Assembly: GCA_047495785.1 (NCBI GenBank)
Contig: JBLDXI010000046.1
Coordinates: 620,001 to 684,000 of the forward strand
Origin: Lepidodermella squamata
Lineage: Eukaryota > Gastrotricha
DNA length: 64,000 nt
Direction: 5' to 3'
Made by a program: the position numbers and the translations under genes. How positions within the stretch are numbered: the stretch's first letter is position 1; each line of letters opens with the position of its first letter. Of the stretch, positions 54,653 through 64,000 are shown one piece after another. The notes under the pieces were generated by a model that ran no database searches, had not been told where the DNA came from, and saw only the letters and a program-made list of their open reading frames with translations.

Positions 54653-56547
54653 CTAATAAAGTGAAAGCAGGGCAATAATGAAAATTGAAGGAATCAGGGT
54701 GTTAGCTCCATTGTTTTTGTTTTGCGGAGTTGGCGGTGCGGCAACCAGCTTCGGCTTACCACCAGGTCCATCGCGATTACAATCGAGACCGACTTGAGGC
54801 TGAGGAGGAGCGCGGCAAGCTTCAGTTGTCCGCCGCATCTGGAACGGCCCTAAAGTCGAATCCCACATGGCAACGCAAGCCATGCGATCGTTTTCTAGCA
54901 GACCGTATCTCGTGTTCGTCTCACGGTCCAAAGCTCCTCCAATAGTCACCCTAACCCATTGCTTTTCATTTGAGGTTGACAATAACTTTGGATCAACAGT
55001 CAACTGCCTGCTGTAGATGTTATCCCAATTGAAAGGCAATTTCGCGGCATCAAGAACCATTAAAGTAGCGCTTTTGTGGAAGGTGTAAATGTCGAGCCGC
55101 TGGATTTCGGGGATGTAGACGAAACCATAAAATTTCCAACCCCAACAAACATCCGCAATCTTGATCGAAGCAGCGACGGCGTTTTTCGCCTTATCGAACA
55201 CCTTAACGTTTAGTTGGTAGTCATTCGAACAATGGGCTGTTAGGAACGCGTTGTCGAACTCGATTTCCATCAAACCAGTCGGGCGGGCGTCGTTTTGCTG
55301 TTTGGGATCCGGCGCAGGTTCGCCGTAGCTCTGGGGACCTCGGGTTCGCGACGAGACAGACGCGAAGAAACTGAACGTGAATCCTCGCTTTTGCAACGGG
55401 ATTTGTCGATAACTAGCAAGGGTTCGATTTTCGGTATACGATTGGAAGTCGGAACAGCAGGAACCGATGGAAATACTCTCCCAGCCAGATTCTACCCCAA
55501 ACGGTGAGCTGTACACAGGGGCGGCGCTTCTAGCAGATTCGTATGGGTCAAGGCCACAAATCCTGTCCTGCAACTTCTTCTCCGAGTTCAAATAGGGTGC
55601 AAAAACTAGAGCTGGCAGATCGGGCCATGGGATTCCGGAGAGAACTGTTTTAAAATGTATATCATAGTGTATTTCAAGCCATCTTAAGAAAATTACTGTT
55701 CATGTTTCGATTGCACGAAACAGCTGATGATTTGCTTGGTTGTTCTTGGCAAGCCAATGGTAAGGAGTTTATTTCCCCTTGCGACAACTGTACATCATAT
55801 GCGGAGAAGCAGAACATCCCGAAGTCCCGATACAGCCCTCTCTCTTGGTACGAACCTCGATCCAGGGTTCGGCCGATTGTGATTCTCGCTGCCCCTTCGC
55901 CATTCCAAAACTGAGGCTTTCTTGCCAACTTCCCAAGTGCGGATTTAGTCGACTGAGCCGTGGTATTAACTGCCTGGATTGTCAATTGAACTGTGACAGC
56001 ATCAAAAGCGATAACGTAATACCTCCACCACGAACCACAAGCATCGGCAAGGGTCAGATTCAAGCTAACAATTGCGTCCTCCTTGTCGAAAACTTTGACC
56101 ACGAAATTGTCAAAGACACAATTAGCAGTGATGATAGTTCCTTCGAACTCTGTCTCGAGAAGACCCGCTGATCGATTCGCTGGGATATTGGCGTAGAAAC
56201 CCAGGGTGAAGCTTGCTTTGAAGGGAATAGATTGATACGATGCTATGCTGTCAAATTTCTCTTCGATTCTCGGAGACATCGCGACAGAGTTTCCTCCAAA
56301 GGGATTGCCGTTTTGCCGCAGCTCGACGTAATCGCTCTTTTTTAATGGGTTTAGTTTGCACATGGTGTCCTTCAAATCATCGGCTGAGTTCAGTGGAACG
56401 TGAAAAACGAGGGATTCACGCCTTGGCCATGGAGTAACTCCAGAAACTGATAATAAAACAATAGAACAAATCGCGACAGTGATATGAGGAAATACCTGGA
56501 CTTATGAACTGAAGGCAAGCTACCAGCAGTATTGCTAGCTTCAGCAT
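54653..56547 (-). CDS. Two-domain LamG-like protein, probably GPI-anchored (tandem copy A)
   Basis: Exons 56547-56496, 56446-55697 and 55644-54653 with introns of 49 and 52 bp give 597 aa. A signal peptide (LKLAILLVACLQFIS) precedes two homologous ~270-residue domains. Each opens with a (G)xPWP...LVF motif and a short Asp/Asn-rich helix ending RIC or TMC. Each contains FTLGFY/FTFSFF, a LMEIEF-type strand, KVFDK, W-x-F/Y-Y and a TIGGALDRET calcium-site-like strand, and ends in a Cys (EACRAPP; CNRN). This is a concanavalin-A/LamGL-like fold by pattern. The second domain boundary coincides with intron 2. The hydrophobic C-terminus (IPSIFIIALLSLY) with no cytoplasmic tail suggests a GPI signal. 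Confidence 0.75.
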
Positions 56548-58264
56548 TTTGAAATTCTTCGTAGTAGGCGAAGAACAGCAGCAATTAGTATTAAATGATG
56601 TTGTGAGCTTGGATATATTTGTAGTCTTAGAACCGGCTATGGGCGCTCTTTGGCGTGATACAAAGCCTAGGCTTGACAAGTTCGGGTATGGCCTGATGCG
56701 TGGGTGTATAATTACTTTTTTGGATGTTAATTCCACTTGCTTTTTCGCCATCTTGGCTAAGAATGAAAAAACACAATACCTCGACGTGTTTTTTTCTGAC
56801 GTTATCTCTGGCTGTTACCTGTATCTTACTGCCCGGTTTGGTGAAATTTAAAAACTGAGTTGATTGATAATGATAAAGAAGCATTCGAATCTGTCATATA
56901 AGATGCATTACCCGATACACAACGTAGAAAATGGTAAACTGTGGAAAAATTGAAATGATTTTTTTGTTTATGAAAGTAAAACAAAATAATATATAGGCTG
57001 TGATATAATTTTCAGAAATCGAGAAAAGTCACAATTTTGAAAAAATAGTGGGACAAATCGTCAACTCGAAAAGGCACAAAAGTAATTGAAAAAACCTCAT
57101 GTTCAAATTTGTGGTCATTATTGTCTTGGAAATAAATAACGTATGAATCTGGAACTTGTTCATTTTGCAGCTATATTCATGGCTTTCGTTCAAATTTTTT
57201 TATTCATAAGAAATCCATCATGGCAGCGGCTGTAGCAGCCCAGTCAAAAGTCTGTAGGCCTAGACTAGGCCTACAGGGTTTTGACTGGGAGACGGTGAGA
57301 AGTGACGATAATAAAAAGACGCGCCGGATGCTATATGCAATTTGTATTATATACTTGAGGCAAACAATAGCACGGATAAATAATCGAAAGAAATGAACAC
57401 GCGAGTTGGGAGAGTATCTGAGACTAATAGCTAGCATTGAGGTGGTTGATTATACTTTGCTTGCTGAAGCCATCGAGCCAGGATGCATGGTTCACCCGTC
57501 GAGCCCAGTAGTTATCATTCGCTCGCTGACGTTTTCGCGTAGCAGTCTGGGAATGCAGCAAAATGTTCCAATACCGGGAAACAGCACTCATCCATGAAAA
57601 CCTCTCGGCGTTTTTCAGACATAAGACGGTGAATACTTATTGATCTCTTTGAAGTATTGGTTGAGAGGTAGGTGATGTAGTCGTGTTAAAGTCGATGATG
57701 GCAACATAGTATCAACCCGATTACTGAGTGAGCGTAAATGCAATCGCAGCATTGGCGCCAAAAACAGTGAGACATTATAACCCATTGATCCCACGTATGA
57801 AATTTCTCATCTGATAGCAATGATGACCATGATGATAGCATCCTGCAGCGAGGCTCAAGTTGAGATTATTTCACTGTCGCGTTTCACTCACCTAAAAATT
57901 CGAAGCAGCGTTCAATATCCCCCGTCTGTTGATTCCGCTCGATGCCATTGCTTGTTCGAACACGCACCTCTCGACCATTCATCACATGCTCTATAACAAC
58001 ATTCGTGCTCATCGAAATGTACCGCATAACCATTGGTTTGCTATCCGGCTAGCTGGTATTCGGCTATCCAGATCACGTTAGATCCATGTAAAATCGAGCC
58101 TGAAGCGGTGTTCTTGCAGTCAACCAGATATCTAAGAATGCGAATGTTATTTTTCTCCATCTTCTTTGTTTTCATACTTTCATATCCATTCAATAAATTG
58201 TGATCGCGTGCCTACGATTAACACTTCAAATTTTTCACGTTTATTGTATTTATCTTTTGAATAA
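56548..58264. other. Interval without a recognised gene
   Basis: AT-rich, with a strong 51-nt hairpin at 57239-57289 and no credible coding frame. Confidence 0.45.
57239..57289. repeat. Near-perfect short hairpin
   Basis: Arms of 25 nt around a single central A at 57264. CTGTAGGCCTAG pairs with its complement, and after a 2-nt mismatch CCCAGTCAAAA pairs with TTTTGACTGGG. Confidence 0.7.
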
Positions 58265-59268
58265 ATGGAATTACGAAAAAATAATGCTTTTCTAGCTCTG
58301 ATAGCGCTATCGATTTTCATAGCGCTAACCCTTATCAATCAATGGTCTGCAATTTCTGGCTACAGGGTTCGAGTAAAGCCGCAGAGCTTTAAGAATTGCG
58401 AATGCCCTACCGAGCTGCCGCGAGTTGCCTTCTTTGTTATGGCAACTGGGAAATACTTCCACTTTATCGAAGACATGGTAAAAACTGCTGATCTAAATCT
58501 TCTGAAAGGCAAGGCTTATGTTGATTTCTACATTTTCACCGATCGATCGAATATCACAATGGAATTGCCTGTTCGAATCGGAGCCGAGTTTATTCATCAA
58601 AAGCAACTTGGATGGCCAGGGGATTCAATGTTTCGACCTGAAATTTTCTACAATTTTACAATGGCCCGATCTCTTGTCAAGGTGAGTTTTAGATCAATAA
58701 TTCGGCCTTAATTTTACTTTGATTTTTTCAGAATTATTCCTATTTCTTTTCCCTTGATGCGGAAATGTATTTTCATGACAAAATCGGTGTGGAGATTCTC
58801 GGAGACCTTGTTGCTACATGGGGCCCGTACAGCTTCAAAACTCACCCTAAAGATTTACCGGTTGAAAGGCGACCCAACTCAACGGCTTACATTGGCTACG
58901 AAGAAGTCGACAATATTGTATACATCGCTGCATTCTACGGCGGTCTCAGCAACAAAATTGTTACGCTGTGGAAGAAAATCGCTGAAAATGTTCGGATCGA
59001 CCTTGATAACGGCATTGTGGCGACTCTACACGAGCAGGGTCATTTGAACCGGTATTTAGTCAGTAATTCACCAAGTGTCATTCTGTCACCGGCCTACAGC
59101 TATCACGAGCACAAATTGACGACGGCGTGGCTGCAGAAATACAGGGTTGTCAAGAAAATTGTCGGCCACAAGAAGAATGTGAAGAAAATTCGGAAATACA
59201 TGGAGGAATTCAAAAATATTGACTATGCTAAGAATGTCGATAAAAATGTCACTAAATTACTCATTTAA
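58265..59268 (+). CDS. GT6-family glycosyltransferase (ABO/alpha-1,3-galactosyltransferase-like)
   Basis: Exons 58265-58681 and 58732-59268, 50-bp intron, 317 aa. It is a type II Golgi topology protein: a short cytosolic Arg/Lys stretch, TM at ~9-27, a stem, then the catalytic domain. Family landmarks are VDFYIFTD, KQLGWPGDSMFRPE, DKIGVEIL, ERRPNSTAYI, AAFYGG, NGIVATLHEQGHLNRY and LSPAYSYHEH. In vertebrate GT6 the metal site is DVD; here it is D-A-E (SLDAEMYF). The Glu in SPEY, regarded as catalytic, is Ala here. The AAFYGG loop is closer to the alpha-1,3-Gal than to the GalNAc enzymes. Retaining transfer of Gal or GalNAc is the family reaction; activity here is uncertain. Confidence 0.85.
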
Positions 59269-59335
59269 AATAAAGCGTTTGGGAGATAAAATATGGATTT
59301 TTATTCAAAATCTTTCAATGAATCCTCATGGATCT

Positions 59336-61152
59336 CTAGAACTTCGCCCATTGAATCCATAGGCTAGTAAGGAATAGAATTGCGAGTAGTTTCTGTGAGG
59401 TTTGAGATTGCGTCGCTGCTCCTTTCGCCGCTGATTTTGATGCCTCTTTGGTTACGGCTGGAGCAATGGTTGTAGTAGTGGCTATCTGGGCTTCTGCTGA
59501 AGCTGGAACAACTATGCTCCGGAGTGTTGTTTGAGTCTTTTCGCAGCCAAATCTAACGGACGGCTTTTCCAATGCACGGCAGGCCTCGGTAATTCTTAAA
59601 ATTTGCCGGGAAGTAAGTGCAGCGTTGTAGATAGAAAGGCAAGCAATTGAATCGCCTTCTTTGAAACCGATCACCGTGCCAGTTTCTGGATCAAACGCGC
59701 CACCAATTGTGGCCTTGGGGGTCGAGGAACTTATGCCATCAGCTTTTTTGAAGAAAACCCCTGGGTCGACATCGAAGCTATTCTCAGACAAAGTCTGACT
59801 GCCATTGGTCACAGAGAGACCTCCTTCGAAGTTGTAAATCTTCAACATTTGATCTTCGGCATTGAGAGCCACAGCGTAAAATTTCCACTTGTCCGAAGCA
59901 TCGTCGACTTGCTTAGATCCAACAACCTTTTTCGACCTTTTATCGAATGCTTTTACGATGAATGCCTTATCACTAGATCGCTGTATTGTCAAGTAACCGT
60001 TTTCGAATTCGATTGAGACAAGGCCTGTTGTGAATGACTCGTTTTTAGCAGCCACGTAGGCGAAAAAGGCAATGGTAAAGCTTGTCGTTCGAAGAGCTAC
60101 TTCTCTATCCTTTTCCAGAGCGCCATTTTTCGATTCGATGCAGCAGCTGTAATATTGGGATATGTTAGCCCTGCCGTAGCCGATTCCATAGGGGGTGAGT
60201 GTGTCTTCATTCGATTCAAGGCGGCATCGTTGCTGCGCCAACTCATTCTTTGAGTTGCTGTTTAGCAGATAAACAAGTGACCCGGGTTGAGGCCATGGAA
60301 TTCCCAAAGTAACAGGCGGAAAATATGTGTTACAAACAACGCTAGCTGCCTTCGCAGGCGGAGAAGCGCAGGCGTCCAGCAAAACTGCTATCTCAACATC
60401 ATCAAGTCGAACGTCGTAGATTGAGAAGCAGAACATGTAGCTTCCACGGTTCCATGCCCAAAGTTTGTTGCTGTCTCGATCCAGGGCGGAGCCAAGTGTC
60501 AGCCGCGCCAATCCTTCACTCATCTGAAGACGTTTCGAGGGAATTCCCGACAAGCCAGGTCTTGATTTCGCATCCTTCTTCACAGCTTGAATTCCTAATC
60601 GATTTGTTTCGGTGTTGTAGGTTATCGAATAAAACCACCAACAGTCGTCACACCCGCCCGATGTGGTTAGCCTCAATGTGATATTCAAGTCATCCTTGTC
60701 GAAAGCTTTCAGCGACATGTTTCCGCTATCGCAAACCGCTGTGATGATTGTTTTCTCGAATTCGATTTCCAGCAAGCCGGCTGATTGATTTTTTCCTAGG
60801 CTCGCGTAAAATGAAATGGTAAAGCTGTCGCCGAACAGAATTGGCTTGTAAGCTGCGATGAAGTTGAGTGGTCGTGAATCATTGGCAGTATACGAACCAC
60901 TGAGCCCGCCAAATGGGCTATACGCCTCAAAAAGAGCGGACTCGCTGATATATTCCGGTGTGGCATTGCAAATTCGATCGATCAAATCGTTTGAGGAATT
61001 CATATGAACTTGGAACAGTATCGAGTCCCTTAGCGGCCATGGTTGTAAGGCAATTGCTGTTCAACCAAATAATGACTTGCAATCTTGATAATTTCTACCT
61101 TAAACTCACCCGAGGCTGTGAAAATCGCAGATAATATCACCTGAGTTATCAT
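59336..61152 (-). CDS. Two-domain LamG-like protein, probably GPI-anchored (tandem copy B)
   Basis: Exons 61152-61110 and 61056-59336 (53-bp intron) give 587 aa. The signal peptide is short (VILSAIFTASAIA). Domain 1 starts at LQPWPLRDSILFQ and domain 2 at LGIPWPQPGSLVYLL. The intron that separates the domains in copies A and C is absent here, and the protein reads straight through. The second domain ends at EACRALEKP. A Thr/Ala-rich stalk and a hydrophobic C-terminus (LLAILFLTSLW) follow, consistent with GPI attachment. It is tail-to-tail with the GT6 gene, with 67 bp between the stops. Confidence 0.75.
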
Positions 61153-61592
61153 GATTTTGCTCAGGAAATGGAAAATCTCTGGAATTAAGAGATAGCAGTG
61201 AAAATAGTGACTCTATCCCTTGATTCTGGACGCGTGTACTGGCCGTCTTCCATTCACCTTAGTGCAGGATTCCCATTGATCGAAGACCGGACACAAATGA
61301 CCGCAGACTTGGATGAATAATTCATAGAACATCTTTTTCAGCTTCATGAATGGGTCTCAATATAATCGTAAATTTGAGATATAAAACTCAGCACGCACTC
61401 GGCAAAAGCCTTTTATTGATATTCAGTGAATTGTGCATCCTCCTTAATATCAGATCGAAAACTTGCATCATAATATGATTTTCAAAGCTAGCACAGATTT
61501 CAACGCAGGCAGTTAATGGCAGGGAAGCTCAAAAATTTATACCAGCCAATAAGATGGTTTACTCAAGCGCCATAGCAAGTGATTCAATAACA
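61153..61592. other. Interval between LamG copies B and C
   Basis: No gene. It is presumably the 5' control region of copy B and the 3' UTR of copy C. Confidence 0.4.
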
Positions 61593-63491
61593 CTACATCA
61601 GGATGCTCAATAATAAACACATGAACGCCATTGAAATTTCAACGGCATAATTTCTATTTCCGCCACTGGTACCGGTGATCGTTTTAATAGACGGCAATTT
61701 AACGAGTTGGGGCTTTCCAGTGGGCCCATCTCTATTACAGTCCAGCCCAACAGCTGGAGACGGCGGAGATCGGCAGGCTTCGGTTATTTGCTTGATTTCC
61801 TTTGCTGACAAAGGTGAATCGTAAAGTGCGACACAGGCCACATTGTCATTTTCCATCAGACCATACCTCGTATTCGTCTCACGAACAAATGCTCCCCCAA
61901 CTGTAACCGATGGTACCCATTGAATGGCCGAATTGGAAGCGTAGAACAGTTTTTGATCGACAGTGGTCGAGTTCGAGTATAAGGTATTCATGTCATACGG
62001 CAGTTTCGAGTAGTCAAAAACAACCAACGTGCTCTTGTGAAATTGGTAAACCGTCAACTTCTGATCGTTCGAATCATAAGTAAGGCCGATGAACTTCCAA
62101 GCCCAGCAGAGGTTCGGGAGAGCTAGAGAAGCTGCAACGCTGCTGGTTTTCTTGTCATAAACTTTGACGTTAAGCATGAAGTCCTTTTCGCAATAAACGG
62201 TCAAAAACGAGTTTTCCAGCTCCATCTCAAATAAACCGCTAGGCCGACCGTCGCCCCAACTGGGATCGCCGTTTTTGTGGTTCAAACTTGAATAGAAAGA
62301 GACTGCAAATCCTGACGGCTTCAGAGGTATCATCGAATTGTAGTACGCCAATGTTCTATTGTCGGTACGGTCCATGTCAATGCAGCATCTACCAACAGTG
62401 AAGCTTGAATACCAAGACATTTGTCCGTAGGGCGAATCAATATCCAACGAGGCGCTCAGCGATCGGTCTGAAGGCTCGACTCCGCAAATCTTGTCGTTCA
62501 TCCTTGCGATTTTGTCCATATACGGGGCGAATACCAGAGATTGAGGTGCAGGCCATGGAACACCGAGTTGAACTGTAAAGTAATCATCAAAATTTCAGAT
62601 TTTGGCAAAAGGAGATGATCGAATTTACCATTTCCTACGCGCTTGCAGTCAATCGTGGAAGATTTCTGGGGAGCTTCGCGGCAGGATTCCGGCAGCTGGC
62701 TAACTTCACTTGCGCTTAAGGCGGCGTTGAACATCGAAAAGCAGAAAAAGTTCTGACCAGGTCTGGACCCATATTCTCGGTAAACGTCCCTATCCAAAGC
62801 ATCACCAAGCGTTATTTGACTACAATCACCCCCAGTCTGAAATTGCTTGTTAAGTTTTCCAGTTGCCGACTTGGTTAAGTTGGTCTTGGGATCAATGGCA
62901 TAAGCTGTAAGTAGATTTGCCGAACTGTCGTGGGAAATCGCTAAAAATCGCCAGTTGGCATCACACGCGCTTGAGACATTGAGCTTGACGGTAACGGTAA
63001 TATCTTCCTTGTCAAAAACCTTGACAATAAAGTTATTCGAGAGGCACGCAGCAGTTAGGAAGGACTTGTCAGTTTCAATTTCCAGCAAACCAGAGGCAGC
63101 GTCGGTTTCATTCAAAGACTTCAGGTAGAATGATAGCGTGAAGCTTGCCTTTATCGGAACAGGACGATAAATCGTGAGGAAGTCCCAATTTTTGCCGATG
63201 CTTGGATTCAGAGAGTATGAACCAGTTCGATCGCCAAAAGGGTTGTTTCCACCGTCGAATGAGGCGTAAGTGCTTGTGTTCTTCGGGGCTAGGTTGCAAA
63301 TTCTGTCATTCAAATCGTTGTCTCGGTTCATGTGAGCATGAAATACTAGAGCATCGAGTTTTGGCCATGCGGTGGCTGCTGCACAGGCTGTAAAAAGGGG
63401 GACTGAATTTTAATTTTTGATTCACGCTTTCGACTATACCTGACACAAAATACCCGATCGCTAACAAGAGGAGGTTAACTGCCCTCATCAT
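61593..63491 (-). CDS. Two-domain LamG-like protein, probably GPI-anchored (tandem copy C)
   Basis: Exons 63491-63440, 63387-62629 and 62572-61593, introns of 52 and 56 bp, give 596 aa. Signal peptide MMRAVNLLLLAIGYFVSA. Domain 1 opens TAWPKLDALVFHAHM and domain 2 LGVPWPAPQSLVFAPYM. Each carries the F(T/A)(L/V)SFY, LLEIE/LFEMELE, KVFDK/KVYDK and TLGDALDRD/TVGGAFVRET landmarks seen in copies A and B. The C-terminus has a short polar linker (GTSGGNRNYA) and a hydrophobic tail (SMAFMCLLLSILM). It shares gene structure with copy A, so copy B is the one that lost an intron. Confidence 0.75.
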
Positions 63492-64000
63492 GCTGTATTT
63501 GAGCGAGTCAATAAAACTGATGGCCAAGCTAAACAGATTTGGTAAAATAAGGCGTTATAGAGGCCTATTAAGAACAGTCAGAGCATAAAACTGGCCACAG
63601 GTATAATCACAACACAAAATTCCTATACGAGAAGGTAAGCAATTATTATTCATTTGCCTGCAAGAATGATATCCCAGGGGCACATCAGAAGAATTCCCGG
63701 AAACTCCCACTTCCCAATCATATCTTGTTAAAAGCTGCAGCAATTATACGCTTTCCTAACACAAGAGAACAGAGAATAGCCGCTATACAAAAAATCCCGT
63801 TTTCTATTCCGGTTATGATTATATCTAATTCGAGCACCAACGGTAGTTGCATGCGGTTTTTTCCCCGCGAGCTGCCAAAGCCATTCATTTGGCTCGAAAT
63901 AAGTAGGCTACAAATAAAAAAATCTCGTAGCATCAGTCAGGCCAAGTCTCAAATGAGCCGATTCATCCAGAAGATAAGAAAATTAGCAAGTAATCAACCA
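63492..64000. other. End of window, no gene seen
   Basis: Two overlapping short frames on the minus strand (63555-63933) have no coding character. A 5' exon of a gene beyond the edge cannot be excluded. Confidence 0.3.

Noticed and set aside
1-64000. CRISPR arrays, bacterial operons or a prokaryotic origin for any gene.
   Set aside because: Repeats are transposon-like, genes have spliceosomal introns and metazoan domains; no direct-repeat/spacer pattern seen.

Overview
This is a gene-dense stretch of a eukaryotic nuclear genome, almost certainly an animal with a compact genome. The genes are split by short introns of about 47-60 bp (nearly all GT-AG, one probable GC-AG). Proteins are rich in metazoan extracellular modules: EGF, sushi/CCP, C-type lectin, LamG-like, Ly6/uPAR and a class C receptor. 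A degenerate tract of CCCTAA units (TTAGGG on the other strand) lies at about 4.03-4.16 kb. I cannot name the species. A compact tunicate-like or sponge-like genome would both fit; a nematode (TTAGGC telomeres) fits less well. No bacterial operons, rRNA, tRNA or CRISPR array were recognised.

Layout. 0-8 kb: three minus-strand paralogues encoding secreted LamG-like plus four-EGF proteins. The first carries a nonsense codon. The third holds a ~930-bp palindromic Penelope-like insertion in an intron. An ABHD14-type hydrolase and telomere-like repeats lie between them. 8-17 kb: nested MITEs, a Ly6/uPAR GPI protein, a small unknown protein, a Cys-rich secreted protein, a secreted-looking sushi-ankyrin protein and a possible PD-(D/E)XK nuclease-like protein. 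17-30 kb: a HEPN-domain protein followed 29 bp later by a 516-aa protein of unknown family. The latter, a small LamG protein and the 3' end of a fourth LamG-EGF gene form a unit that is duplicated, with one copy rearranged and partly broken. 21-24.6 kb is gene-free and holds hairpin MITEs. 30-33 kb is mainly a long copy of the MITE seen at 8.4 kb.

33-43 kb: a PhoPQ-activated pathogenicity-related family (AprA-like) secreted hydrolase, a divergent globin-like protein, and a 1,551-aa NB-ARC/STAND NTPase with a long ankyrin array. 43-52 kb: two tandem sushi/C-type-lectin genes now separated by an apparently intact APE-type LINE and a fragment of a second LINE. 52-64 kb: an intronless GABA-B-like class C GPCR, three tandem two-domain LamG-like probably GPI-anchored proteins, and a GT6 (ABO/alpha-1,3-Gal family) glycosyltransferase whose DxD and catalytic Glu positions are changed.

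The overall theme is surface recognition (lectin, LamG, EGF, sushi, Ly6, class C receptor) and immune-like intracellular proteins (NB-ARC-ANK, HEPN, nuclease-like) in small local gene families shaped by tandem duplication and transposons. Exon boundaries were placed by hand from frame continuity, splice consensus and paralogue comparison. All functional statements are inferred from sequence.
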